Positions 7,557-15,954 of a stretch of 64,000 nt of DNA are shown here, piece by piece. The notes beneath the pieces were generated by a model that was not told the DNA's origin, ran no database searches, and saw only the letters and a program-made list of their open reading frames with translations. The stretch covers positions 496,984 through 560,983 of the forward strand of contig NZ_LMIU01000001.1 in the NCBI RefSeq assembly GCF_001428845.1. The letters are read 5' to 3'. The translations under genes and the position numbers were made by a program. The first letter of the stretch is position 1; each line of letters opens with the position of its first letter. The DNA comes from Achromobacter sp. Root83 (lineage in GTDB: Bacteria > Pseudomonadota > Gammaproteobacteria > Burkholderiales > Burkholderiaceae_B).

Positions 7557-8648
7557 ATGACCTTTAAACCGTCTTTCCTCATGGCGCGGCCCCTTCCGTC
7601 CATGACCGCCCGCCTGTCGTCGAAGGGCGTTGCCGCTGCCGCCCTGGTTGCGGCATGTCTCGGTCCTTGGGCGGGGGCTGCCGCCGCTCCGTTGACGCCC
7701 GCGCAGCGGGCTGCGATACAGGCCGCTCAGCAGGCAGCGCTCGAGGCGCAGCGGCGGGCCGTGGCGGAATTCAGGCAAGAAGTGGAAGCTCGCGGTGCGA
7801 ATGCCGTGGCGATGGGCCAAACCGCTTCGATCATGCTGCTGGATACCGAGCTGGGTACGGTGGGGCAGCGTCTTGGGGAACTGCGCGGCCAGCCGAACAA
7901 AGGCGGCCTTTGGGTGCGCGGCACGAGCAGCAGCTACAAGGTGGAAACGGCGAACGCAAGCAAGTTCGACCAAGACGCCAGCGCCATCTCGGTCGGGGGC
8001 GACTACACCTGGACGGCGACCTCCGCCAAGGTCTACCTCGGCGCGTTCGTCGGGCTTTCGCAGTCCAAGCAGGATGCCGCGTACGGCACCCGCGGAAAGA
8101 TCGATAGCCGCTACGCAGGCATCTATCTGTCGTACGTCCATGACAACGGCCTATATGTCGACGTCGTCAACAAGGTCGGCAGGATTGACCAGGACGTCCG
8201 TTTCGACCTGCCCCTGAACCGTGGCGTCTATACCGACGGCACGTCCCATACGACCTACAGCGGCAGCGCGGAGCTGGGTTATCACTGGCGCCTGGCGGAC
8301 CAGTGGTTCATCGAGCCCCAGTTGCAGGGCATCTACAGCCGCAGCAGCCAGACGTCGATCCAGGGCAGGGCGGGCCTGCGCGCCGGTCGCGACATCAGCC
8401 TGGCGGATGGCGGCACACTTCAGCCCTACGCCAAAGTGTCGTACCTGAAGCAGTTTTCGCACGATGACACGGTGGGATTCGGCAACACGACCTACGACGT
8501 GGCGCTTCCAGGAAACCGCTGGCAGATGGGCGGCGGCGTGGCGGTGGAATCCGGGCGTCATCGGGCTTTCGTGGATCTGCAGTACGGGCATGGCGCGAGC
8601 GTGACCCAGGAAGTCACCGCGAACATCGGCTACACCTTCCGGTTCTGA
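7557..8648 (+). CDS. Passenger-less autotransporter beta-barrel protein
   Basis: The start at ATG 7557 follows AGGA at 7547. The 363-residue protein has a signal peptide (residues about 1-44, ending AGAAAAP), an alanine/glutamine-rich, probably coiled-coil segment (45-85) and an autotransporter C-terminal domain from about residue 116 (GGLWVRG) to the final YTFRF, with the alternating aromatic strands of a 12-stranded outer-membrane barrel. Bordetella pertactin-type proteins share this barrel, but they carry passengers of several hundred residues; here fewer than 75 residues separate signal and barrel. It could be a truncated relic or a stand-alone barrel. The frame is intact and has its own leader, which favours a working gene. 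Confidence 0.85.
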   Translation: MTFKPSFLMARPLPSMTARLSSKGVAAAALVAACLGPWAGAAAAPLTPAQRAAIQAAQQAALEAQRRAVAEFRQEVEARGANAVAMGQTASIMLLDTELGTVGQRLGELRGQPNKGGLWVRGTSSSYKVETANASKFDQDASAISVGGDYTWTATSAKVYLGAFVGLSQSKQDAAYGTRGKIDSRYAGIYLSYVHDNGLYVDVVNKVGRIDQDVRFDLPLNRGVYTDGTSHTTYSGSAELGYHWRLADQWFIEPQLQGIYSRSSQTSIQGRAGLRAGRDISLADGGTLQPYAKVSYLKQFSHDDTVGFGNTTYDVALPGNRWQMGGGVAVESGRHRAFVDLQYGHGASVTQEVTANIGYTFRF

Positions 8649-8681
8649 TCTCCGGCGGACGATCCTTCGGCGGTCGCCGCC

Positions 8682-8687
8682 TATAAT
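8682..8687 (+). promoter_or_regulatory. -10 element of the small membrane protein gene
   Basis: A perfect TATAAT, 36 bases before the ATG at 8724. No good -35 match is present at the expected distance, so the promoter is plausible but incomplete. Confidence 0.45.
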
Positions 8688-8723
8688 GCGGACGCCTCAA
8701 CGCCGAAGGTGGAGACCGTCCAA

Positions 8724-8996
8724 ATGCAGTACGAGTATCTGTTCTGGTCCATGGCCGCCATGGTGGCCGCCGCGCTCGCGGGTGGCGCTCTGTGCGGGCG
8801 CCTGCGGTCCACCAAGCATGGGCTGATGGGCGTCGCCGGGGTGGCGGCGGCCATCTTCATCACGGTGCTGCTGCTGGCGCGCCAGGGGGGCTTTGCCGAC
8901 CTGGCGGCCATGCTGTCAATCGCCGCCTTCATGTTCAGTCTGGTGATCGGCGCGGCGGCGGCGCTGCTCACGCGGCGCATACTGCAACGCCGTTGA
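8724..8996 (+). CDS. Small membrane protein of unknown function (90 aa)
   Basis: I start at ATG 8724, which follows AAGGTGGAGA. The 90-residue product has three predicted membrane helices (about residues 5-25, 35-55 and 60-82) and a basic C-terminus (RRILQRR), suggesting an inner-membrane protein with a cytoplasmic tail. I recognise no family. It has its own TATAAT box and converges on the DUF2513-like gene at 9018. Confidence 0.6.
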   Translation: MQYEYLFWSMAAMVAAALAGGALCGRLRSTKHGLMGVAGVAAAIFITVLLLARQGGFADLAAMLSIAAFMFSLVIGAAAALLTRRILQRR

Positions 8997-9017
8997 CCGG
9001 CGGCGGCGCGGCGCCCC

Positions 9018-9317
9018 TCATTCTTCCGCGTCGAACTCCTCGTCTTCCTCGTCGTCCTCATCCTGTTCAAGGGCGTCATAGCCCTTCCAGGTGATGCGCC
9101 AGCGCGTCGCGCCCGCGGTTGCGGCCGTCTCGCTGATCTGCTTGACCAGTCCAGCGTCGGACAGCAGGTCCAGATGATGCGCGATCAGTTGCAGGCCCTG
9201 TTCTTCGGGATGCGGGGCCAGCGCGGCATTCTTGATGTCGTGAGTGCTCAGGTTGGGGCCCGGCGCGTCGCGCAGGGCGCCCAGGATCGTGACGACCAGA
9301 TCGAAATCGCGTTGCAT
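9018..9317 (-). CDS. DUF2513-like winged-helix protein with acidic tail
   Basis: The 99-residue product begins MQRDFDLVVTILGAL, resembling the opening of DUF2513 proteins (M-x-RD-x-DLV). It contains a helix-turn-helix-like region (LIAHHLDLLSDAGLVKQ, residues about 46-62) and a beta wing (TRWRITWKGYDAL). The last 15 residues are almost all Asp/Glu. GGTGGA precedes ATG 9317; an in-frame ATG at 9329 adds four residues but lacks a ribosome site. Such small proteins are often phage- or plasmid-associated, but no mobile gene is nearby. A DNA-binding role is inference. Confidence 0.65.
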   Translation of the reverse strand: MQRDFDLVVTILGALRDAPGPNLSTHDIKNAALAPHPEEQGLQLIAHHLDLLSDAGLVKQISETAATAGATRWRITWKGYDALEQDEDDEEDEEFDAEE

Positions 9318-9442
9318 GATGTCCACCATGTTGGGATAGAAAAGAACACGCCGACAATAGCAGAGTTCGGCTGCCGCGATACGACAGCCGCCGCCGCCGG
9401 GTTACAGTCCAGGGTTCTTGCTAACCGACACACACAGAGACC

Positions 9443-9841
9443 ATGAAGAAACCCGCAGAACGAGATTGCCTTGCGGTGATCCCCGGCTATACGGGCCAGG
9501 CCGCCAAGCTCTTTCTATCGCGTGGCGAAGACGAACGCATCAGTGGCGTTACCGTCTTCGACCTGCTGGGCCACGTCAAGCACGAGGGCGATGCCGAAGC
9601 CGCTGCCGCCTGGGTGGGGACGTGGCTGGCCCAAGAGGCCGACAACCGCAAGGCACGGCGCACCCAGCTCCAGGCGCAGATGTTCATCTGCAAGCTGGTG
9701 GGCGACGACAAGGAAGCCTTCCTAAGCGCCCAGAAGCCGCTCATCCGCGTGCTGGCCGAAGCCGGCGTGCGCAGCCGTAGCGTGGCCGCCACGTCCGGAG
9801 CCGCGCGGCAGTCACTTGGCCCGAATGTCAGGAAGCATTAG
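9443..9841 (+). CDS. Hypothetical protein (132 aa)
   Basis: A soluble, charged 132-residue protein beginning MKKPAERDCLAVIPGYTG. I recognise no domain. It is rich in Ala, Lys and Arg in its helical second half (QEADNRKARRTQLQAQMF) and ends with a basic tail. It is divergent from the DUF2513-like gene, with 125 bases between the two starts. Function unknown; nothing ties it to its neighbours beyond position. Confidence 0.6.
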   Translation: MKKPAERDCLAVIPGYTGQAAKLFLSRGEDERISGVTVFDLLGHVKHEGDAEAAAAWVGTWLAQEADNRKARRTQLQAQMFICKLVGDDKEAFLSAQKPLIRVLAEAGVRSRSVAATSGAARQSLGPNVRKH

Positions 9842-9900
9842 CCCAAGGCTGTTATAGTCGCGCATGGGCGTGCGTGTGCACCTACACGGTGCGTGCCCAG

Positions 9901-9915
9901 GCGGGCCAGGCCCGC
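9901..9915 (+). promoter_or_regulatory. Perfect 15-bp palindrome just before a ribosome binding site
   Basis: GCGGGCC-A-GGCCCGC is an exact 7-1-7 inverted repeat that ends five bases before the AAGGAAG ribosome site of the gene at 9935. In RNA it would form a very stable hairpin abutting the ribosome site. A possible -10 sequence, TATAGT (9853-9858), lies upstream. It could be an operator or a 5' stabilising or attenuating hairpin. Confidence 0.4.
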
Positions 9916-9934
9916 GAATCAAGGAAGATGGAAC

Positions 9935-10255
9935 ATGGAAATAGTCAGTCGGCAGGTTGCCGACGTAGCGGGCGGCGTCGAGCTGCACACCACGCTGGAT
10001 GGCGAGAGCATCAGCGCCTATGTCGTCATGGGCGTCACGGATCTCAATGCGATCGCAGACATCGTGCCGCGCGAGAAAGTCGAGGCGGGGGCGGACATAC
10101 ACGCCTCCAATGTCGACAATGTTGATAATGCGCAAGAACAGATCGACCAAGTCCTGGAAAATATGAATCCCGGCGACGTGGCGGTTTTCCTTTGCTCGGG
10201 CCCCGAAGCCTTCGGCGCGGCGCTCGACTTGTTGGGTTTACCTATCGACCAGTAA
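9935..10255 (+). CDS. Hypothetical acidic protein (106 aa)
   Basis: ATG 9935 follows AAGGAAG at seven bases. The 106-residue acidic product (MEIVSRQVADVAGGVELH...) has no signal peptide, and I recognise no family. A short repetitive stretch, NVDNVDNAQEQ, occurs near residue 59. The C-terminal 30 residues look like an alpha/beta unit (PGDVAVFLCSGPEAFGAAL). It is followed by a 368-base gene-free leader of the cold-shock gene. Confidence 0.6.
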   Translation: MEIVSRQVADVAGGVELHTTLDGESISAYVVMGVTDLNAIADIVPREKVEAGADIHASNVDNVDNAQEQIDQVLENMNPGDVAVFLCSGPEAFGAALDLLGLPIDQ

Positions 10256-10623
10256 GCCTGACGGCAAAACCTAAGTGCCATCCAAACGGCGTATTGAGGG
10301 TTGTACGCGTTTTGGTGGTGTTTATATAAGCCTTGATTGTTTTAAGATGCGTGGGTGTAAACACCTATGCAGGACCTCGTTTTGCCTATGAAAACGTGTG
10401 TTTTTTTTGCGCAGTTTCTCTTTGTTGCATTATTGGCACGTATTTTTTAGGATTATGTTGACTTGTGAGGGGAACATAACGATAGTGTCGGCACACGATC
10501 ACAAGCGTTGCGATTTTCGTTCAGTGCCGTGCCTTTTCCGGCTCAGCGTTATTGTTCTACTGTCCCCTCCTTGATTGATTCGTGACCTCCGGGCATTTGC
10601 CCATTATCTCTAGGAAATACAGT
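10256..10623 (+). promoter_or_regulatory. Promoter and long 5' leader of the first cold-shock gene
   Basis: This 368-base stretch has no supportable ORF and is AT-rich compared with the surroundings. Two overlapping sigma-70-like promoters are visible: TTGCAT (10425) with TAGGAT (10448), 17-base spacing, and TTGACT (10458) with GATAGT (10481), 17-base spacing. Either would give a leader of about 130-165 bases, like the regulatory 5' UTR of E. coli cspA. Which start is used cannot be told from sequence. Confidence 0.5.
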
Positions 10624-10827
10624 ATGGAAACCGGCGTCGTTAAGTGGTTCAATTCGGAAAAGGGTTATGGCTTCATCACCCCGGAAGCGGGTGGTAAGGA
10701 TCTGTTCGCTCACTTCTCCGAAATTCAGGGCTCGGGCTTCAAGTCTCTGGAAGAGAACCAGCGCGTCAGCTTTGTGACGGCCAATGGCCCCAAGGGCCCG
10801 CAAGCCACGAAGATTCAGGTCCTGTAA
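10624..10827 (+). CDS. cspA: Cold-shock protein (CspA family)
   Basis: This 67-residue single cold-shock domain carries both RNA-binding motifs, KGYGFI (RNP1, residues 15-20) and DLFAHFS (RNP2 region, about residue 29). It opens with [14 protein letters not shown], as CspA proteins do. Members bind single-stranded RNA and DNA and melt mRNA structure. It has a long leader and its own terminator, so it is monocistronic. A second, similar gene lies 1 kb downstream. Whether it is cold-induced is not visible. Confidence 0.95.
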   Translation: METGVVKWFNSEKGYGFITPEAGGKDLFAHFSEIQGSGFKSLEENQRVSFVTANGPKGPQATKIQVL

Positions 10828-10843
10828 GGCTCTGATTTTTCGG

Positions 10844-10873
10844 AAAAAAAGCCCCCTCGTGGGGCTTTTTTTA
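10844..10873 (+). terminator. Rho-independent terminator of the first csp gene
   Basis: An A7 run, GCCCC-CTCGT-GGGGC stem-loop and a T7 run, 17 bases after the csp stop codon. The flanking A and T runs extend the stem, giving a strong intrinsic terminator. Confidence 0.9.
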
Positions 10874-10962
10874 TTGTTGTGCGCGGTATTCTTCGGGCTG
10901 TTCCAGCCGATGCGCCGTCTTGGCGCCGACAGCTCCCCACCGCTTCAGGACTCGCCGCCGCC

Positions 10963-11526
10963 ATGACTATTGCCCCCCTTGTTTCCCTTGCCACGCAGCC
11001 GCAAGACGTCGTCACCTTTTGGCTGGATGCGGGGCCCCGGCAGTGGTTCAGCAAGGACACGTCGTTCGACGCCCGGTTCCGGGAGCGTTTCGAGGAGGCC
11101 CACCTGGCCGCCGCCGCGCGCCAACTTGATGGCTGGCTGGACGAGGCCCAGGGGGCCCTGGCGCTGATGATTTTGCTGGACCAGTTTCCCCGTAACGCCT
11201 ATCGGGGAACGGCTCACATGTTCGCCACCGATCCCCTTGCCTTGCACTTCGCGGAACGAGCCATCGCCGCGGGGCACGACCTGGCCGTCGATGCGGGGCT
11301 GCGGCAGTTCTTTTACCTGCCGTTCGAGCATGCAGAGAGCCTCGTGGCGCAGAATCGGGGCGTGGCCCTGATGGAACCCGTGGATGCGGACTCCCTGCGC
11401 TGGGCGGTACTGCATCGCGACATCATCAAGCGTTTCGGGCGCTTCCCGCATCGCAACGCGGCATTGGGCCGGCACACGACACAGGCTGAACAGGATTTCC
11501 TGGAGTCGGGCGGCTTCTCGGGCTAG
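10963..11526 (+). CDS. DUF924 family protein
   Basis: I choose ATG 10963 (MTIAPLVSLATQPQDVVTFW), which gives 187 residues, the usual DUF924 length; the open frame continues upstream into the terminator region. Family hallmarks are FWLDAGPRQWFSKD near residue 16, LALMILLDQFPRNAYRG near residue 63 and FYLPFEHAES near residue 116. The fold is helical and TPR-like; its biochemical function is unknown. AGGA lies 12 bases before the ATG, rather far, so the start is moderately certain. It stands alone between two cold-shock genes. Confidence 0.85.
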   Translation: MTIAPLVSLATQPQDVVTFWLDAGPRQWFSKDTSFDARFRERFEEAHLAAAARQLDGWLDEAQGALALMILLDQFPRNAYRGTAHMFATDPLALHFAERAIAAGHDLAVDAGLRQFFYLPFEHAESLVAQNRGVALMEPVDADSLRWAVLHRDIIKRFGRFPHRNAALGRHTTQAEQDFLESGGFSG

Positions 11527-11849
11527 CGGGTCGCGCCCAGTTCTGCACGGGATCCAGAGGCAAGTATCGGCCTGTATCAGTGCATGGCAAGTTGAAAAAC
11601 TTGCGTGTTCAAAATGGCGGCTGGCGCTTTTTTGCCTATGCGGGACGCTGCACGCGGGGCCGCTGCCGCCCATTCGGATATTTGACGTTTTTCCGCGTTC
11701 ACCAATACACTGGATTCAGCGAGATTCTCAAGCGACGCGGTCTGCGTTCCTCTTGGTCGCCGTCAGTGGTGCTGCGGTTGCTATCCTCTCCCATCCTTGA
11801 TGATCTGGCGCCCCGCGAGCAATCGCTTATCTAGGTTCAAGGACATTCC
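11527..11849 (+). promoter_or_regulatory. Promoter and leader of the second cold-shock gene
   Basis: These 323 bases contain no gene I can support. TTGACG (11682-11687) and TACACT (11706-11711), 18 bases apart, form a reasonable sigma-70 promoter. Transcription from there would give a leader of about 130 bases before the csp start at 11850, again CspA-like. Confidence 0.5.
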
Positions 11850-12056
11850 ATGGCAACCGGCATCGTCAAGTGGTTCAACGCCGAAAAGGGTTATGGCTTC
11901 ATCATGCCCGACGACGGCAGCAAGGATCTTTTCGCTCACTACTCCGAGATCCGTAGCGAAGGCTATAAGTCGCTACAGGAAAACCAGCGCGTCACCTTCG
12001 AGGTTGGTACCGGCCCCAAGGGTCCCAGCGCCAAGAACATCAAGGTCGCGGCCTAA
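11850..12056 (+). CDS. cspA: Cold-shock protein (CspA family), second copy
   Basis: A 68-residue cold-shock domain protein, [20 protein letters not shown], with RNP1 (KGYGFI) and RNP2 (DLFAHYS) motifs. A CAAGGACATTCC stretch provides the ribosome site. It differs from the first copy at many positions, including its C-terminus ([11 protein letters not shown]), so the two are paralogues rather than a recent duplication. It is monocistronic, with its own leader and terminator. The cspA symbol denotes the family, not orthology. Confidence 0.95.
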   Translation: MATGIVKWFNAEKGYGFIMPDDGSKDLFAHYSEIRSEGYKSLQENQRVTFEVGTGPKGPSAKNIKVAA

Positions 12057-12101
12057 GACCTTTCGGGTAGCGCTCCGGGCATCTCCCGGCGTACTGCCTA
12101 T

Positions 12102-12141
12102 AAAAAAGCCCCCACGCGCAAGGCGTGGGGGCTTTTTTTTT
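12102..12141. terminator. Strong bidirectional terminator between csp and the YqhA-type gene
   Basis: A perfect 10-bp stem, GCCCCCACGC-GCAAG-GCGTGGGGGC (12108-12132), is preceded by A6 and followed by T9. It can terminate csp on the plus strand and the convergent membrane protein gene on the minus strand. Confidence 0.92.
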
Positions 12142-12158
12142 GCGGAGCGGCCGAAGCC

Positions 12159-12704
12159 TCAGTGCTTGTTGGCTGCCGGGGTCGACAGCCTGTCCACCAG
12201 CGCGATTCCCAGCGCCGACAGGATGAACACGGTATGGATGATGGTCTGCCACATGACGCCGGCTTCGGTGAAGCGCGCGTTGGGCGTGCCCATCGTTCCC
12301 GCCTCGATGAAAGTGCGAAGAAGGTGGATCGACGATATGCCGATGATTGCCATGGCCAGTTTCACTTTCAGCACGCTGGCGTTGACGTGGCTCAGCCATT
12401 CCGGCTGGTCCGGGTGGTTTTGCAGGCGCAGGCGGGACACGAAGGTCTCGTAGCCGCCCACGATCACCATGACAAGCAGGTTCGAGATCATCACCACGTC
12501 GATCAGGCCCAGCACCAGCAGCATGATCTCCATTTCGCCGAAGCTGTTGGCATGCGTCAGCAGGTGCCAGAGTTCCTTCAGGAACAGCATCACATAGACG
12601 CCTTGCGCGACGATCAGACCCAGGTAGAGCGGTAGCTGCAGCCACCGGGAACTGAAGATCAGGCTGGGGAGCAGGCCTAGGCGGGGAGGGGGGTTCGGGA
12701 TCAT
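12159..12704 (-). CDS. yqhA: YqhA-family (UPF0114) inner-membrane protein
   Basis: This 181-residue protein matches the UPF0114/YqhA family: a conserved start (SLIFSSRWLQLPLYLGLIVAQ), the segment LVLGLIDVVMISNLLVMVIVGGYE near residue 62 and KLAMAIIGISSIHLL near residue 114. Four hydrophobic segments suggest an integral inner-membrane protein. Its role is not established. It converges with csp and is divergent from the M48 peptidase gene, with a 259-base intergenic region that must hold both promoters. Confidence 0.85.
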   Translation of the reverse strand: MIPNPPPRLGLLPSLIFSSRWLQLPLYLGLIVAQGVYVMLFLKELWHLLTHANSFGEMEIMLLVLGLIDVVMISNLLVMVIVGGYETFVSRLRLQNHPDQPEWLSHVNASVLKVKLAMAIIGISSIHLLRTFIEAGTMGTPNARFTEAGVMWQTIIHTVFILSALGIALVDRLSTPAANKH

Positions 12705-12963
12705 GTTGGGTGCGAGCCGTTTGTTGTTTGCAGAGAAATGCGCGGCGGCAATTCTATCAATGCCGTCGATACGGCGGCATTTGTTTTTGATGACAGAAAA
12801 TGTTCCCGGCTGGGAGCTAGCATGCCGGGACGGGGCGCGCTCGGGTTTTATGTAAGCGAAGTTCGCATTTGCGAAACTCTGTGCCGAAACGCTTCGAAAG
12901 CTTTTCGTCTATATAGAATTGCCGCCTCATTTGCATAGAACGTGTCAATAGGAGTTTGTTCCC

Positions 12964-13719
12964 ATGAAGATCCGCTACACCGTCGCCGCATTGGCCGTTG
13001 CGCTTGGTCCGTACTCGGCCGCGCACGCCCTGGATATCGGGGGGCTAGTGGGGGCCGGCGCCAAAGTGGTGCAGGCCGCAACGCTTAGCGATGCCGAGAT
13101 CAAGACCCTGTCGGACAAGGCTTGCGCGCAAAGCGATTCTCAGGAAAAGATCGCCGCGCCCGGCAGCAAATACGATGCGCGTCTGCAAAAGATCGCCAAG
13201 TCGCTGGGTGGCACGGTCAACGGCCAGAAGGCGAGCTACAAGGTCTACCTCACCAAGGACGTCAACGCCTGGGCCATGGCCAACGGCTGCATCCGCGTCT
13301 ACAGTGGCCTGATGGACATGATGACGGACGACGAGGTGCTGGGCGTGGTGGGCCACGAAATCGGCCACGTGGCCCTGGGCCATTCCAAGAAGGCGATGCA
13401 GACCGCTTACACGGTATCGGCGGCACGCGATGCGGCTGGCGCGGCTGGCGGCGCGACGGTCGCCGCCCTGAATTCCTCGCAACTGGGCGACCTGACCGAG
13501 AAGTTCATCAATGCGCAGTTCTCGCAGTCGCAGGAAAGCGCCGCGGACGATTACTCGTTCGATCAACTGCAGGCCAAGAAGCTCAATACGCGCGGCCTGG
13601 TGACCGCATTTCAGAAGCTTGCCGAGCTGGATGGCGGCAAGAGCGATATGATGAGCTCGCACCCGTCCTCGGCCAAGCGCGCTCAGCACATCGAAGACCG
13701 CATCGCCAAGGCCAATTAA
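12964..13719 (+). CDS. Periplasmic M48-family metallopeptidase
   Basis: This 251-residue protein has a Sec signal peptide (residues 1-22, ending AAHA) and an M48 catalytic domain. The zinc motif HEIGH lies near residue 130 and the third ligand glutamate in QSQESAADDYS near residue 193. The conserved VNAWAMANGCIRVYSGLMDMM precedes it. It is closest in layout to E. coli LoiP (YggG) and YcaL, which handle misfolded outer-membrane proteins; unlike LoiP it has no lipobox cysteine at the cleavage site, so it should be a soluble periplasmic enzyme. It lies before the tig-clp block but probably in a separate transcript. Confidence 0.9.
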   Translation: MKIRYTVAALAVALGPYSAAHALDIGGLVGAGAKVVQAATLSDAEIKTLSDKACAQSDSQEKIAAPGSKYDARLQKIAKSLGGTVNGQKASYKVYLTKDVNAWAMANGCIRVYSGLMDMMTDDEVLGVVGHEIGHVALGHSKKAMQTAYTVSAARDAAGAAGGATVAALNSSQLGDLTEKFINAQFSQSQESAADDYSFDQLQAKKLNTRGLVTAFQKLAELDGGKSDMMSSHPSSAKRAQHIEDRIAKAN

Positions 13720-13763
13720 GTCTTTAAACAGACGTTTGCCCTCACTTTTCGGGCAGAAAATGG

Positions 13764-13798
13764 GGCGCGAGCATCCGGGCAAATCCGGGGCTCGCGCC
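13764..13798 (+). terminator. Hairpin after the M48 peptidase gene
   Basis: GGCGCGAGC pairs with GCTCGCGCC across a 17-base loop and is followed by a T-poor CTCTTTG tail. It may be a weak terminator separating the peptidase gene from tig. Confidence 0.35.
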
Positions 13799-13883
13799 TC
13801 TTTGCGTCAGGGTTCCGGAAGTTTCCGGTAAAATGGCGCGTTTATCCGCCCGTAATCTCATCTCTCGGAAAATAGGTCTTTTA

Positions 13884-15194
13884 ATGCAGCCTGTGGTTGA
13901 AACCCTCTCCGGCCTGGAGCGCCGTGTTGATCTGGCCGTCTCGGTGGCCGACGTCGAAAAGGAAGTCCAGGCGCAATTGAAGCGCGTGGCTCGCACCGCC
14001 AAGGTCCCCGGCTTCCGCCCGGGTAAAGCTCCGCTCGCCATGCTCGAGCGCAGCCATGGCCCCAGCATCCGCTACGACGTGATCAATGGCCAAGTTGGCC
14101 GTGCCTTTGAACAAGCCATCGACGGCGCCAAGCTGCGCGTCGCTGGTGCCCCCAACCTGGAACCCAAGACTGACGGCGTTTCCGACGACACGCTGGCGTT
14201 CACCGCCACGTTCGAGGTCTACCCTGAAGTCGCCGTGCCGGACTTGTCCGAACTGGCCGTCACGCGCTACGAAACCGCCGTCACCGACGCCGAAGTGCAG
14301 CAGACCCTGGACGTCCTGCGCAAGCAGCGCGCCACGTTCGAAGCCCGCGAAGGCCGTGCCTGCGCCGACGGCGACCGCGTCACGCTGGACTTTGCCGGCA
14401 CCATCGACGGCGTGCCCTTCGAAGGCGGCAAGGCCGAAGATTTCCCGTTCGTGCTCGGCCAAGGCCGCATGCTGCCGGAATTCGAAGAAGCCGCCCGCGG
14501 CTTGAAGGCTGGCGAGTCCAAGGTCTTCGAACTCAAGTTCCCCGATGACTACCAAGGTGTCGAAGTCGCCGGCAAGACCGCCGAATTCACGATCACCGTC
14601 AAGGAAGTCGCCGAAGGCGTCCTGCCGGAACTGAACAGCGAATTCGCCAAGTCCCTGGGCCAAGCCGAAGGCGACGTCGAAAAGCTGAAGGCCGACATCC
14701 GTAGCAACATCGAACGCGAAGTCAAGGTGCGCGCGCAAGGCCGCACCAAGTCCAGCGTGATGGACGCCCTGGTCGAAGCCGGCAAGTTCGACGTGCCGAA
14801 GGCCCTGGTCGACAACGACGTCCAAGGCCGTGTCGCCGCAGCCCGCGAAGAGCTCAAGCAGCGCGGCATCCCGAACGCCGAGTCCGTGCCGATTCCGGCT
14901 GAAGCCTTCTCGACCGAATCCGAGCGCCGTGTCCGCCTGGGCCTGCTGGTGTCGGAACTGGTCAAGCAAGCCCAGTTGCAAGCCAAGCCCGAGCAAGTTC
15001 GCGCGCGCATTGAAGAATTCGCTGAGAACTACGAACAACCCGCTCAGGTTGTCAGCTATTACCTGGCTGACCGCCAGCGTCGTGCTGAAATCGAGGCTAT
15101 CGTGCTGGAAGACAATGTCGTCGCGCACGTGCTGGAAAAGGCCAAGGTCACCGACGAAAAGGTGCCTTTCGATCAGTTGATGGGGATGGCGTAA
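13884..15194 (+). CDS. tig: Trigger factor, ribosome-associated chaperone and prolyl isomerase
   Basis: I start at ATG 13884 ([20 protein letters not shown]), which gives 436 residues, the normal length. The upstream open frame includes a likely -10 (TAAAAT, 13829). The N-terminal ribosome-binding domain contains the signature GFRPGKAP (residues about 44-51); the FKBP-like PPIase domain follows (about 160-245: [34 protein letters not shown]), then the helical C-terminal chaperone arms. It binds L23 at the exit tunnel and shields nascent chains. clpP begins four bases after its stop, so chaperone and protease subunit are co-transcribed, the standard tig-clpP-clpX order. Confidence 0.97.
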   Translation: MQPVVETLSGLERRVDLAVSVADVEKEVQAQLKRVARTAKVPGFRPGKAPLAMLERSHGPSIRYDVINGQVGRAFEQAIDGAKLRVAGAPNLEPKTDGVSDDTLAFTATFEVYPEVAVPDLSELAVTRYETAVTDAEVQQTLDVLRKQRATFEAREGRACADGDRVTLDFAGTIDGVPFEGGKAEDFPFVLGQGRMLPEFEEAARGLKAGESKVFELKFPDDYQGVEVAGKTAEFTITVKEVAEGVLPELNSEFAKSLGQAEGDVEKLKADIRSNIEREVKVRAQGRTKSSVMDALVEAGKFDVPKALVDNDVQGRVAAAREELKQRGIPNAESVPIPAEAFSTESERRVRLGLLVSELVKQAQLQAKPEQVRARIEEFAENYEQPAQVVSYYLADRQRRAEIEAIVLEDNVVAHVLEKAKVTDEKVPFDQLMGMA

Positions 15195-15198
15195 CACT

Positions 15199-15852
15199 AT
15201 GCAGAGATTCACCGATTTCTATGCGGCAATGAATGGCGGGTCTTCGGTGACCCCCACCGGCCTGGGCTACATTCCCATGGTGATCGAGCAGTCGGGGCGC
15301 GGCGAGCGCGCCTACGACATCTATTCGCGTCTGCTCCGCGAACGGCTCATTTTCCTGGTGGGTCCGGTGAACGACGCCACGGCCAACCTGGTCGTGGCTC
15401 AGTTGCTGTTCCTGGAATCGGAGAATCCTGACAAGGACATTTCCCTGTACATCAATTCGCCCGGCGGATCGGTGTATGCGGGAATGGCCATTTTCGACAC
15501 CATGCAGTTCATCAAGCCGGACGTTTCCACCCTGTGCACCGGCCTGGCGGCCAGCATGGGGGCGTTCCTGCTGGCGGCAGGCAAGAAGGGCAAGCGTTTC
15601 ACGCTGCCCAACTCGCGCATCATGATTCACCAGCCGTCTGGCGGCGCCCAAGGGCAAGCCTCCGACATCCAGATCCAGGCTCGCGAGATCCTGGACCTTC
15701 GCGCCCGCCTGAACCGCATTCTGGCCGAGAACACCGGCCAGACGATGGAGCGGATCGAGCTGGACACGGAACGTGACAACTTCATGTCAGCCGAAGATGC
15801 GGTATCGTATGGACTGGTGGACAAGGTGATGACCTCCCGTTCGGAAGGCTGA
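15199..15852 (+). CDS. clpP: ATP-dependent Clp protease proteolytic subunit
   Basis: A 217-residue serine protease subunit with the catalytic triad in context: Ser in [11 protein letters not shown] (near residue 122), His in [12 protein letters not shown] (near residue 147) and Asp in [15 protein letters not shown] (near residue 192). The N-terminus includes the short propeptide-like [12 protein letters not shown]. Fourteen subunits form the barrel that ClpX feeds. It is tightly coupled to tig upstream, and clpX follows after 102 bases. Confidence 0.98.
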   Translation: MQRFTDFYAAMNGGSSVTPTGLGYIPMVIEQSGRGERAYDIYSRLLRERLIFLVGPVNDATANLVVAQLLFLESENPDKDISLYINSPGGSVYAGMAIFDTMQFIKPDVSTLCTGLAASMGAFLLAAGKKGKRFTLPNSRIMIHQPSGGAQGQASDIQIQAREILDLRARLNRILAENTGQTMERIELDTERDNFMSAEDAVSYGLVDKVMTSRSEG

Positions 15853-15954
15853 CTTCCCGGTTGATCCAGACCCCCTGCCATCATGTTTGAGTAAGCGCAT
15901 GCGCTAGACCTTTCATCCGGTCTGGCGCATCTTTACCTGAGATACGAAACAAAT

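Noticed and set aside
12880..12960. Promoter of the M48 peptidase gene
   Set aside because: TATATAGAAT near 12909 could be a -10 box, but no acceptable -35 element stands at the right spacing, so I did not list it.
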